NCBI GenBank assembly: GCA_045612485.1
Contig: JAZKZE010000122.1
Coordinates: 1 to 32,295 of the forward strand
Length of the DNA: 32,295 nt
Source of the DNA: RGIG5327 sp045612485
GTDB taxonomy: Bacteria; Verrucomicrobiota; Lentisphaeria; Victivallales; UBA1829
Direction: 5' to 3'
The translations under genes were made by a program, and so were the position numbers. Shown here in pieces: positions 6,688-15,162 of the stretch (positions are counted from its first letter, which is position 1; every line of letters begins with the position of its first letter). The notes under the pieces were generated by a model, which did not search any database, was not told where the DNA came from, and saw nothing but the letters and a program-made list of their open reading frames with translations.

Positions 6688-9012
6688 TTATTTCCTTCCG
6701 GGAAGTTTGGAAACAAGCATCACATCTTTCCAGATCCCGCCGCTTCCGTTTTTATCTTCCACACGGACAGTAACGATCTGGGTGGAGGCTTTCCAGTTGA
6801 TGCAATCGGTGATATCAATGGCAAAGGGTGTTCTCCAGTCATCCTTGTGTTTGAAGAGATGTTCACCGGCTTTTTTGCCGTTCACATAGATCCAGCAGGA
6901 TTCATCCACAGCCCCGAAGTAGAGATATACTCTTCTACCCTTCCAGTCCAGAGGGAATTTTTCCAATGCGGCGGCATACCAGGCGATCCCGTCATAATTG
7001 GCGGTCTTCTTCCGGATCTCCTGTGAAATGTTTTTGTAGTGCTTATAGGGCGTTTCCCAGAAATTGTTGGTCGCCATCATTGCACCCCATTTTATGATCT
7101 TGCGGAAATCATCTTTGTACCATTCTTCTTTTACTCCCACATCATTGGGGTCGAGTTTGAAGAACCAGTACCAGGGGGTACGTTTGAAGGGAGGATCAAA
7201 TTCCTTGAGATTATCCACTTTTTTCAGACCGCAGACATCGCCCCAGTACTGTTCCGCCCAGGGGAAGAGTTCGTATCCGTGTTTTTCTCTGAACTTCCGC
7301 AGAGTGATGGAATTTGCATCGCTCTTCTGAGTAATGGCAAGGAAGGTGAGAAGGCTGTGTTCATTGTCGATGACAAGTTTTTCGATGCGTTTTCTCACAT
7401 CGGCAGGAAGATCTTTTCTTGCAAGAGCCTTTTTCAGGAATTTTTCAGCATTGGCGAAATCCTGTTTTTTATAGTAGGAACCCAGTCTTTCCGCAAGTCC
7501 GCGGCCGAAGTTGAAGTAGCTGCCCTGTGTCTGCAATTTGCCTACATTGGCCTCAAGACGCTTGTTCCATACCTCATTTCTCCAGTAGGCATAATAGGCG
7601 CTGATCTCTTTATTTGCGGGAGCAAATGCCTGCATATAATGTTTTTCCCAGTATGCAAAATCCTTTTCAGGTTCCTGCATCCCTTTGAGAAGGACATAAT
7701 CGGAGAACCACTGACCGTTGTGAAGAAAATATCCGGCACAGTCATAATCGAATCCGGCAGACCCCGTCCTGATCATCTTCTGCATGATCTTGAAGAAATA
7801 CTCTTCATATCCGCAGGGCATAAGGGTGATGAAGTAACCGTGACGGTTGGGACGGTGGTAGAAAAATTCCATTCCGGCTTTTTTCCATCCGCCGAGCAGG
7901 GCATCAATGCCTTTCAGAGTAAAATTGGTGGGAACAAGAGAGAAACACTGATTTTTTGCTCCTTCGATCTTTATTTTCACCGGCGGTTCCTGGGAGAAGT
8001 TATAGATCCCAGCCATGATCTGCACATCCGGACGGATCTTCACCGCTTTTTTATACAGTTCATTACGCATATAGGTATAACGGTCGGAAAGACGGTTGCC
8101 GGAGAATTTTTCCCCCTTTTTCACAGGATAACCGTCAAGGGCCTTACAATTTTCACAATAGCAGGCTTCATAATCCATTACGTCGGGCTGGGAGAAATTC
8201 AGCCATTTGGGGGTACCGATCTTCACCCACTGGGCAATGACCGCATCCAGGAAAGTGGGACTGGTACAGCAGAATGCCACAAGCAGATCTTTACCTGTAT
8301 AAGCGGCGATATTGCCTGAATCCACCTGTCCTCTGGCACGGTTGGGAGATGGGCCTCTCACGCCGTTGATATTCATGGCAAAGTATTCCGGATGCTCTTT
8401 GCCGTATTTCTTCCACCATTTTGCATAATAGGCATCACCGGGACCGAAATTCCAGTCCGAACCCCAGAAATCCCGCAGACGGCGTTTCCATACTCTCTCT
8501 TCTGCGGCAGTTTTGCTTTTGCCGAAAGAACGCAGATGCCGCAGATTAAATTTGGGATACCAATCCCCTTTGAGAAGAGATACTTTCACAGGATTCTGTC
8601 TGGGAGCATATATATCGTTTCCGGAGGGCCATCTCACATTCAGACTGTCTTCCAGAAAATCATAGACGGCAAAGGAGGCTCCCCCGTCTTTCCCGCCGTA
8701 AAAATAGGCTTCTTTATCTGTAACAAGGTAATGGGATTCCTGCAAGGCAAATTCCTTTTTCACACCGGCAGGAACTGTACCTATCCTCATAATAAATTTT
8801 TTTCCGGCAGGAACTTTATTATTACTGACGAGAGTTACTTTTTCCGAAGTAATGAATTCCAGATGTTTTTTCAGATCTTCTGCGGCAGCCTTATTGCCTC
8901 TGCCGTTTGTGTAAAGAATGGCAACTTCCGAAGGTTTGATGATCACTTCTGCGGCAGAAAGAATAAATGCCGCGGCAGAAAGCATCAGACCCAACAATGC
9001 TTTTGTTTTCAT
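6688..9012 (-). CDS. Secreted DUF4838 protein (GH67/GH20-like N-domain), copy 1
   Basis: This 774-residue exported protein has a signal peptide (MKTKALLGLMLSAAAFILSA) and no transmembrane segment. Residues about 25-130 resemble the alpha/beta N-domain of alpha-glucuronidases and hexosaminidases (AAAEDLKKHLEFITSEKVT, then SHYLVTD and VYDFLEDSL). The DUF4838 core follows, with YCENCKALDG near residue 285 and the FFYHRPNRHGY segment. The last 110 residues form a galactose-binding-like beta-sandwich (LYFGAVDESCWIYVNGKKAG). DUF4838 is presumed to be a glycoside hydrolase, but its reaction is unproven. The start at 9012 follows GAAAGGA; the frame extends 11 codons upstream without a ribosome-binding site. 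It is a paralogue of the gene at 10769-13045, and last in the four-gene unit, ending at the 6624-6665 terminator. Confidence 0.9.
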   Translation of the reverse strand: MKTKALLGLMLSAAAFILSAAEVIIKPSEVAILYTNGRGNKAAAEDLKKHLEFITSEKVTLVSNNKVPAGKKFIMRIGTVPAGVKKEFALQESHYLVTDKEAYFYGGKDGGASFAVYDFLEDSLNVRWPSGNDIYAPRQNPVKVSLLKGDWYPKFNLRHLRSFGKSKTAAEERVWKRRLRDFWGSDWNFGPGDAYYAKWWKKYGKEHPEYFAMNINGVRGPSPNRARGQVDSGNIAAYTGKDLLVAFCCTSPTFLDAVIAQWVKIGTPKWLNFSQPDVMDYEACYCENCKALDGYPVKKGEKFSGNRLSDRYTYMRNELYKKAVKIRPDVQIMAGIYNFSQEPPVKIKIEGAKNQCFSLVPTNFTLKGIDALLGGWKKAGMEFFYHRPNRHGYFITLMPCGYEEYFFKIMQKMIRTGSAGFDYDCAGYFLHNGQWFSDYVLLKGMQEPEKDFAYWEKHYMQAFAPANKEISAYYAYWRNEVWNKRLEANVGKLQTQGSYFNFGRGLAERLGSYYKKQDFANAEKFLKKALARKDLPADVRKRIEKLVIDNEHSLLTFLAITQKSDANSITLRKFREKHGYELFPWAEQYWGDVCGLKKVDNLKEFDPPFKRTPWYWFFKLDPNDVGVKEEWYKDDFRKIIKWGAMMATNNFWETPYKHYKNISQEIRKKTANYDGIAWYAAALEKFPLDWKGRRVYLYFGAVDESCWIYVNGKKAGEHLFKHKDDWRTPFAIDITDCINWKASTQIVTVRVEDKNGSGGIWKDVMLVSKLPGRK

Positions 9013-9053
9013 TTTTTTCCTTTCGTTTTTAAAGGCTGTTTCCAATCAAATGC

Positions 9054-9758
9054 TCAATCCTGCCAGAGAGCCACTTTGGCTTTCTGGGGGTCAGTGCCTT
9101 TCCAGCTGCTGACATGCCCGTCAAAGAAAAGCAGATTGCCTGTTTTGTTGTGCCGCTGACCGTGAATATAAGACCATGCACGGGCGTTTTCAATGGCTTC
9201 CCATACATAATGCTCTTTGCCTGTTTCCAGATAGCGGGTTTCGATAAGATAAAAGATCTGGGAAGTCTTTTTTATATCTGTTCCCAGTTTGAAAAACCTT
9301 TTCAGATATCCTGAATTATAATACCGGTTCCAGCCGTAGGAAAGACGGGCATAATAATCTTCCTTCCATTTCGGGACATTGCTTGCCTGACCGGCATAGG
9401 TCTGGGCAGGACATTTGTAAATGGAGGTGTGGGATTTCTTGTCACTTGCCGGATGAGTATTCCAGCCGTAACCGACCATGTAGGGTATCCCGGAAATACA
9501 GTTGGCCGTTGTATTGTATGTAGCCCAGTTCATAGATTCAGAGTTGGCCGCCACATGGGGAATGAAATCCTTAAAGTCGTTGCTGTAAAATACGCTGTAA
9601 TTCCCCAGGGATTTCATTTGGTTTACACAGGCGATCTTCTGTGCGGTTTCTCTTGCCTGCTTCAATGTGGGAAGAAGCATCCCTGCCAGAATCGCAATGA
9701 TGGCGATAACCACCAGAAGTTCAATGAGTGTAAAATTGTTACGTCGCATAATATACAT
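9054..9758 (-). CDS. Pseudopilin-like protein, H-x8-DG type, copy 1
   Basis: The 234-residue protein opens with a type IV prepilin leader: NNFTLIELLVVIAIIAILAG, with Glu at +5 after the Phe cleavage site and a long hydrophobic helix. The globular part ends with RHNKTGNLLFFDGHV, the H-x8-DG motif of the DUF1559-like pseudopilins expanded in Planctomycetes and Lentisphaerota. Processing would need a prepilin peptidase, which is not encoded in this window. AGGAGG lies 7 bases before the ATG at 9758, which favours it over the ATG three codons later. Upstream, 127 bases separate it from the second pseudopilin; downstream, 41 bases separate it from DUF4838 copy 1. It is probably anchored in the envelope and may act with the neighbouring DUF4838 proteins. 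That link is inference from position. Confidence 0.9.
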   Translation of the reverse strand: MYIMRRNNFTLIELLVVIAIIAILAGMLLPTLKQARETAQKIACVNQMKSLGNYSVFYSNDFKDFIPHVAANSESMNWATYNTTANCISGIPYMVGYGWNTHPASDKKSHTSIYKCPAQTYAGQASNVPKWKEDYYARLSYGWNRYYNSGYLKRFFKLGTDIKKTSQIFYLIETRYLETGKEHYVWEAIENARAWSYIHGQRHNKTGNLLFFDGHVSSWKGTDPQKAKVALWQD

Positions 9759-9885
9759 TATGTTACCTCCTTTGTGTTTGTTTCTTTATATTTTTTACAT
9801 ATCTTATATTTCTCTTTTCCGGGAGAAATGTTTTTTTACCGTCAGATTCCGGTGTCTGTCACCAATGTATATTTCCTGTTCCCTG

Positions 9886-10692
9886 TTATGGATTGATACC
9901 GTTAAAGATTCCGGATTTTCCGTAAGTATCATCCGCACGCCGGTTGGGTCGGAACTCTCTGAAAGTGGCTACCTTTGCACCGATTTTTCTGAAAGGCTGT
10001 ACAGAACCGGAAAAAGTAACCGTATTGGCTGTACGCAAACCATCATGGAGCATATACAATCCATGATCGCTGAAATCCCATGACCCGCGGAAAGGAAAAC
10101 CGCTGCTGTTGTTGTAATTATACAACTCATATCCGGGATTGTTTTTGCCCATTTTGAATGATGTGCGACTGTCATTACCACTGGTAAGATTGGCTGTATC
10201 GGAAAACATGACAACTTCATTTCCGCCTTTTTCCCGGAGTAATTCAGGCGTTTTGATGGGTCTTCCCACTCCGGATTCATAGGCTTTTGTTCCGAATGTG
10301 CCAATGGAAAGACCGTAAGTGGAGTTGTAATTCTGTCCGCCGTCATCCGGATACGCTCCTGTTACGTTTGCATCATTGCTGGGACAGCGGAAAACTTTGC
10401 CGTTGGGAAGATAGTTCAGAACCTGCATCGCACCGAACCATGTAAGAGCGTTCGTTCTTCCCGGAACAAGAGTATTCTGATGATGCCGGGCAATATTCCA
10501 TTCTTTGAAGTCCGTTGAATAGAATGTGGCGGCAAGATGGATCTGTTTCAGATTGTTTTTACAACTGGCCCCTCTTCCTTTTTCCCTTGCGGAATTCAAT
10601 GCAGGAAGAAGCATTCCTGCAAGAATGGCAATGATGGCAATAACCACCAGCAGCTCTATAAGCGTAAAACTGTGGCATCGCACACTGTGCAT
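9886..10692 (-). CDS. Pseudopilin-like protein, copy 2
   Basis: The 268-residue protein has a prepilin leader, HSFTLIELLVVIAIIAILAG, nearly identical over the helix to its neighbour, then a CKNNLKQIHLAATFYSTD segment usual in DUF1559-like proteins. The globular domain differs from copy 1. The C-terminal motif is weaker (NTVTFSGSVQPF, with SG in place of DG). Start choice: AGGAGG at 10700-10705 (minus) lies 7 bases before ATG 10692, the same spacing as in copy 1. A GTG one codon earlier is in frame but too close. It sits 76 bases downstream of DUF4838 copy 2 and reads in the same direction. Confidence 0.9.
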   Translation of the reverse strand: MHSVRCHSFTLIELLVVIAIIAILAGMLLPALNSAREKGRGASCKNNLKQIHLAATFYSTDFKEWNIARHHQNTLVPGRTNALTWFGAMQVLNYLPNGKVFRCPSNDANVTGAYPDDGGQNYNSTYGLSIGTFGTKAYESGVGRPIKTPELLREKGGNEVVMFSDTANLTSGNDSRTSFKMGKNNPGYELYNYNNSSGFPFRGSWDFSDHGLYMLHDGLRTANTVTFSGSVQPFRKIGAKVATFREFRPNRRADDTYGKSGIFNGINP

Positions 10693-10768
10693 CACATTAC
10701 CTCCTTTGATTTTGTTTTTATGTTGTTCATTGTTTTCTATGACTTTTTCTTTTCACCGGTAAGAAGCC

Positions 10769-13045
10769 TCACTTCTTTTCCGCCTGTTTCTTTATTTTTG
10801 AGACAAGCCTGACCCGTTTCCAGATCCCGCCTGCCCCGGCTCTGTCCTGTACCCGCACGATGATGACCTGCGGAGTACGGGAATTTCCTTTCACATATTT
10901 TGTGATATCCACTGTAAAAGGCGTCATCCAGTCTTTTCTTGTACGGAAAGGTCTTTCATGGACCTTTTCACCGTTCACATAAACAGTACAGCTTTCATCC
11001 ACAGCCCCGAAGTAGAGGAAAATATCCCTTTTCCCGAACCAGTCGGAAGGAATGGATATACTTGTGGCATACCAGCCGATCCCGTCATATTTAGCAGTCA
11101 TTTTCCGGATCTCCGCAGAAATCTTTTTATAACCGGCATGGGGTTTTTCCCAGTTGCCGTTGGTCGCCATAAAATGTTTCCATTTCAGGATATTTCTGCC
11201 GTCCTGATACCATTTTTCCTTTACGCCCTTATCTTCCGGATCAAGGCGGAATTTCCATAAAAGATCGGTTTCCAGATAGGGAAGATCAAATTCTTTCAGG
11301 TTCTGCACCCTTTCCAGCCCTGCCACATCTCCGAAATAATGTTCATCCGGATCCACGATTTTTATATTGTTTTTCTCACGGAACTTGAGAAGGGCAATAG
11401 AATCTTTATCCGTTCTGTTTGCCACAGCATTGAAGAAAAGCACACTGTGTTCATGGAATTTAAGCAGTCTTTCCACCTGGGCTTTCTGCAAATCATTGAT
11501 TCCCGGAGTATTCAATGCCTTTTCAAGGTAACTTCCGGCAGTGACAAAATCAGATTTTCTGTAATAATCCTTCAGGGAACGGCACAGTCCCCTGCCGTAA
11601 TTATAGTAGCCGCCGATGGAAGTAATCTTATTGAGATTTTTCTCAATGCGTTTTTCCCAGACCTCTTTCCTCCAGTATTCAAAATAGTTTCCCACCTCTT
11701 TTCCGGCGGGGCCGTAGGCTTCCAGATAGTGATTCATCCAATACTCATAAGGCTTGGAAGGATCCTGCATTGCCTTGGCGATCAGATAGTCGGAAAGCTG
11801 TACGGAAGGATTCAGACTTGTGGGGGAACCATAATCAAAACCGATCCCGCCCTGCTCTATCATAAACTTTGCCACATCAAAGAAGTATTTGTGGAAACCT
11901 GCGGGAAATACAAGCATTTTGTAATAGGTGTGACGGTTGGGGCGGTAGAAAAAGTGTTTCAGACCCATTTTCTTCCATGAAAGAACATAATCGGCAAGGG
12001 AATCCATGGTATAGTTGGTGGGAACGATCCCTATAACCACCTCATCCGGCACTTTCTCCCTTTTGGGGGCATCCTGGGAGGCATTGTACGCATACATGGC
12101 GATCTTCACATCCTTGCGGTATTTTTTCGCCTTTGCAAGCACCCCTCTGGCAAAAACAAGGTACCGGTCGGCAAGGGCGTGCGTCCAGTCTTTCTGCTGG
12201 GCGGCAGTAAGCACATCCAGTTTCTTACAGTTTTCACAATGGCAGGAGAGATTGTCGGGCGCATCGTTTTCACAGAGATTGATATACAGCGGCATCCCCG
12301 CCTTTCTCCAGTCAGCAACAACCTGATCCCACACCTTTTCGTTACTGACGCACAAAGCGATCATTTCAGCAAGGTGCCCCGGCACATTCTGAGCGGCATC
12401 CTCCAGGATCCTGCCCTGATTGGTGGGATAGCGTCTGCCGTAGTTGAGGGCAAAATATTCCGGATTCGTCTTATGAAATCTTTTCCACCAGTCTGTAAAA
12501 GCGTGACCGTAAACAGGGGGATCATGTCTGCCTAATTTCATGCGTGCCATCCAGATCCCCTGACGGCGGATATTACGCAGATTCAGTCCAGGAATGAAAT
12601 TTCCTTCCACTTTACTCACAATGACCGGATTTCTTTTAACAAGGGAAATATTTTCCAGTCCCGGCCAGCGTACTCCCAGAGAATCTTCCAGGAAGGAATA
12701 GACCGCATGACTGACACCCAGTTCCTTTGCGGAATCGCCATAGAAATAAGCGGCCTTTTCCGTAATGAGATATCTGCCCTCTTCCGGCTTGAAATTTTCT
12801 TTGAGTCCCCGGGGAGCTATCCCCAGATAAAACGCATACTTTCCGGGAGGAACCTTTCCAAGTCCCACAACCTTTATTTTGCAGCCGCCCATAAGTTCCA
12901 GATGAGCTCTCAAATCGTTTGCAAGATTTCTCTGCCGGGCATTTCTGCGTACGATGACCACATTATTAAGGTCGATCTTTACTTCTGCAGCAGAAAGAAC
13001 TGCTGCCGTGACTACGGACAATAGAACAAACAGTATTTTTTTCAT
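10769..13045 (-). CDS. Secreted DUF4838 protein (GH67/GH20-like N-domain), copy 2
   Basis: The 758-residue exported protein has a signal peptide (MKKILFVLLSVVTAAVLSA) and the same order of domains as copy 1: an alpha/beta N-domain (LANDLRAHLELMGG, YLITEKAAYFYGD), the DUF4838 core with CHCENCKKLD near residue 268 and FFYRPNRHTYY, and a C-terminal beta-sandwich (LYFGAVDESCTVYVNGEKV, then GAGGIWKRVRLVSKI). Similarity to copy 1 runs over the full length, so the two are diverged paralogues, perhaps with different glycan targets. The start at 13045 follows GGGAAAG. The frame runs 23 codons further up, into the promoter, which rules out the longer form. It is the first gene of the unit, transcribed from a promoter interlocked with that of the divergent AraC regulator. 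Confidence 0.9.
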   Translation of the reverse strand: MKKILFVLLSVVTAAVLSAAEVKIDLNNVVIVRRNARQRNLANDLRAHLELMGGCKIKVVGLGKVPPGKYAFYLGIAPRGLKENFKPEEGRYLITEKAAYFYGDSAKELGVSHAVYSFLEDSLGVRWPGLENISLVKRNPVIVSKVEGNFIPGLNLRNIRRQGIWMARMKLGRHDPPVYGHAFTDWWKRFHKTNPEYFALNYGRRYPTNQGRILEDAAQNVPGHLAEMIALCVSNEKVWDQVVADWRKAGMPLYINLCENDAPDNLSCHCENCKKLDVLTAAQQKDWTHALADRYLVFARGVLAKAKKYRKDVKIAMYAYNASQDAPKREKVPDEVVIGIVPTNYTMDSLADYVLSWKKMGLKHFFYRPNRHTYYKMLVFPAGFHKYFFDVAKFMIEQGGIGFDYGSPTSLNPSVQLSDYLIAKAMQDPSKPYEYWMNHYLEAYGPAGKEVGNYFEYWRKEVWEKRIEKNLNKITSIGGYYNYGRGLCRSLKDYYRKSDFVTAGSYLEKALNTPGINDLQKAQVERLLKFHEHSVLFFNAVANRTDKDSIALLKFREKNNIKIVDPDEHYFGDVAGLERVQNLKEFDLPYLETDLLWKFRLDPEDKGVKEKWYQDGRNILKWKHFMATNGNWEKPHAGYKKISAEIRKMTAKYDGIGWYATSISIPSDWFGKRDIFLYFGAVDESCTVYVNGEKVHERPFRTRKDWMTPFTVDITKYVKGNSRTPQVIIVRVQDRAGAGGIWKRVRLVSKIKKQAEKK

Positions 13046-13100
13046 TGTCGCTTTCCCTTTTCTGTTTTTGATTTTCCTTAAATATTTTCCTTCAATATAT

Positions 13101-13129
13101 ATTATACTTGACAAAACCTGTTTTCACAA
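13101..13129 (-). promoter_or_regulatory. Promoter of the DUF4838/pseudopilin unit
   Basis: On the minus strand TTGTGA (13129-13124) and a perfect TATAAT (13106-13101) have a 17-base spacer. The inferred start site is about 49 bases before the ATG at 13045. It shares its DNA with the divergent araC promoter. Confidence 0.65.
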
Positions 13130-13135
13130 TATATT
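13108..13135 (+). promoter_or_regulatory. Promoter of the AraC-family regulator
   Basis: A perfect TTGACA (13108-13113) and TATATT (13130-13135) have a 16-base spacer. The -35 abuts the -10 of the opposing promoter and the -10 abuts its -35. Similar AT-rich words (CAATATAT...) at 13093-13106 and 13127-13140 could be half-sites for the regulator. Confidence 0.7.
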
Positions 13136-13198
13136 ATAATAACATTATTGAGACAAAAATAAAAACTTTTCTGCCAAACACTGTTTCAGGATGGAAAA

Positions 13199-14137
13199 AT
13201 GAGTAAAGAACTGCAGTTTCAGAGACGGGACACATTCCTTCCCGGCGGAGAGGAAACTTTTTACCTTTCCGGCAGCCGTATGCCCTACTTTCACTCCAAC
13301 ACCCTTTCCGTAGCCGCTTACGGGGAACTGGTATGGCAATCCGGAGCCAGTCAGTCTCTTTATCACGCTTACTGGGCTTTCATCTGCATTACCGGTGGAG
13401 AAGGTTATTTTCAGGAGAAAAATAAAGCAAAGATCATCACATATCCCGGTGATATTTTTATTGTCCGGCCCGGAGTGGATTATACCATAGGTGTGAAAAA
13501 AGGAAATAATCAGAAACGCAGGGCGATCCTTCTGAACTGCAGTCCCCTGCTCACTCTGTTGTGCAACTCCGGGGCACTGGCGGATAAAAACGTGATCCAT
13601 GCAAAAGATCCGGCAAGATTTTTTCACATCATGGAACAGATCCGGCACCTTGTCATGAAAGGAAGCACACACCTGTATGAGGAACTTTCCGCACTGGCAT
13701 ACTCTTTTATCCACGAAATGATCGTACAAACCGCCCCTGCGGATGTAAAAGAGGGTTTTGAACTTATTGCAAGAGATCTGGAACAGAATCCCGACAGGGA
13801 TTTCTCCCTGGAGGAACTTGCGGCAAAATACAATACCAGTACCCGTACGCTGAACCGGCTTTTCCACCTGCATTTCCAGTGTACTCCCCATGAATTCATC
13901 TTTCAGGCAAGAATGAGAACTGCCGCAAGACTTTTGCAGGATGATATTCTGCCCATAAAAACAGTTGCGGAAACCTGCGGCTACAAAAATCTTTCCTTTT
14001 TCGCAAAAAGTTTCAAACTTTTCTACGGGAAGACCCCCAGAGATTACCGTTCCACCATGGTCATTACAGAACAGAAGGAAAAAAGTCACAAAAAGAGACA
14101 TTCCATCTATTTTTATCAGGAGGAAGAGAAAAAATAA
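13199..14137 (+). CDS. AraC-family transcriptional regulator
   Basis: The 312-residue protein has an N-terminal cupin-like sensing domain (about 20-130, with GGEGYFQEKNKAKIITYPGD and IFIVRPGVDYTIG) and a C-terminal double helix-turn-helix of AraC type (186-284). The second helix-turn-helix shows the family signature VAETCGYKNLSFFAKSFK and KTPRDYR. It probably senses a sugar and controls the divergent DUF4838/pseudopilin unit and itself. This follows from position only. The ATG at 13199 is preceded by AGGATGG; a four-codon mini frame (ATG 13191) overlaps that site. The tail after residue 285 is long and basic. The regulator ends 53 bases before the convergent panB. Confidence 0.92.
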   Translation: MSKELQFQRRDTFLPGGEETFYLSGSRMPYFHSNTLSVAAYGELVWQSGASQSLYHAYWAFICITGGEGYFQEKNKAKIITYPGDIFIVRPGVDYTIGVKKGNNQKRRAILLNCSPLLTLLCNSGALADKNVIHAKDPARFFHIMEQIRHLVMKGSTHLYEELSALAYSFIHEMIVQTAPADVKEGFELIARDLEQNPDRDFSLEELAAKYNTSTRTLNRLFHLHFQCTPHEFIFQARMRTAARLLQDDILPIKTVAETCGYKNLSFFAKSFKLFYGKTPRDYRSTMVITEQKEKSHKKRHSIYFYQEEEKK

Positions 14138-14190
14138 ATTTTATCCGCCGGAACAGGAGAACATACCTGCGGATCTCCGGTCATCCAAAC

Positions 14191-14994
14191 TCAAAAGGAA
14201 TTTTCCTCACAGGGAAATTCCCCGTCTTTTACTTCCTTTGTGTAGGCACGGATCACATTGGTGATACATTCGGCAAGTTCTGCGTGCTTTTTTGCATGTT
14301 TCGGAGTAAAGGGGGACAACCCCAGAATATCATTGATGACCTGCACCTGTCCGGAACAGTCCGGCCCGGCCCCTATCCCGATGGTGGGAACACTTACTTC
14401 CTCTGTAATACGTTTTGCCAGAGGAGCAGGCACACACTCAATGACCATGGAAAAGACTCCCGCCTCCTCCAATGCTTTTGCATCAGAAATCAACTGCTGT
14501 GCAGCTTCTTCACTCTTTCCCTGTATCTTATATACCCCGGAAGTTTTGATATGCTGGGGGAGAAGTCCGATGTGTCCCATGACCGGGATCCCTGCATGTA
14601 CCATTTTTGCGATCAGCGGAGCAAGAGAGGAATCACTTTCGATCTTTACGGCATCGCAAAGACCTTCCTGCATCAGTCTCATGGCATTGCGCATCGCCTG
14701 TTCTTCACTTATCTGACAGGAAAGGAAAGGCATATCCCCTACGATGAATGTATCAGGGGCTCCCCGTCTGACAGCGGCACAGTGATGCACCATCTGATCC
14801 ATGGTCACCGGAACGGTATTTTCATACCCCAGCTGGGTCATGCCTACAGAATCGCCCACAAGGATCATATCAATATTGCCAGCCTCCGCCAGTGCGGCAA
14901 AACAGGCATCATAGGAAGTGACCATAACGATTTTTTCCCCGTTATCCCGCATTTTTCTCAACTTGGCAACGGTAAGTTTTTTTCTTTTATCCAT
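14191..14994 (-). CDS. panB: 3-methyl-2-oxobutanoate hydroxymethyltransferase (ketopantoate synthase)
   Basis: PanB transfers a hydroxymethyl group from 5,10-methylenetetrahydrofolate to alpha-ketoisovalerate, the first committed step to pantothenate and CoA. The 267-residue TIM-barrel protein is of normal length. It has the VTSYDACFAALAE start, the metal-binding VGDSVGM, VKIESD and MGHIGLLPQ, and the C-terminal PTIGIGAGPDCSGQVQVIND. AAGGA precedes the ATG. No panC or panD is adjacent. Divergent to rnr; the 168-base gap between them carries the rnr promoter, but I could not settle on one for panB. A hairpin overlapping its stop codon may end transcription. Confidence 0.97.
   Translation of the reverse strand: MDKRKKLTVAKLRKMRDNGEKIVMVTSYDACFAALAEAGNIDMILVGDSVGMTQLGYENTVPVTMDQMVHHCAAVRRGAPDTFIVGDMPFLSCQISEEQAMRNAMRLMQEGLCDAVKIESDSSLAPLIAKMVHAGIPVMGHIGLLPQHIKTSGVYKIQGKSEEAAQQLISDAKALEEAGVFSMVIECVPAPLAKRITEEVSVPTIGIGAGPDCSGQVQVINDILGLSPFTPKHAKKHAELAECITNVIRAYTKEVKDGEFPCEENSF
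14193..14221 (-). terminator. Possible terminator overlapping the panB stop codon
   Basis: Eleven base pairs (14197-14207 with 14211-14221, one wobble) close a 3-base loop. On the minus strand the stem is followed by TTTTGA, which contains the stop codon. The T-run is short. As the neighbours are convergent, it might act both ways. Confidence 0.4.
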
Positions 14995-15078
14995 GAAAAA
15001 TCCTTTCTCTTTGTGGGGTAAAATACACTTTCACATGATAAAATAGCACAGAAAAACGAATAAGCAAATCTTTTTGAT

Positions 15079-15107
15079 TTGATTTTTTCTCTTTCATGGG
15101 GCATATT
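15079..15107 (+). promoter_or_regulatory. Possible promoter of rnr
   Basis: TTGATT (15079-15084) and CATATT (15102-15107) have a 17-base spacer. The inferred start site is about 49 bases before the rnr ATG. Confidence 0.45.
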
Positions 15108-15162
15108 GAATAGAGAAAACGATTTAGTACATGGAAAATCCTGAATCCGGGGGAAAGATAAT

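Noticed and set aside
9808..9829. ATTTCTC/GAGAAAT hairpin between the two pseudopilin genes
   Set aside because: The seven-bp AT-rich stem lacks a T-run in the direction of transcription. It might be a processing site, but the evidence is too thin.
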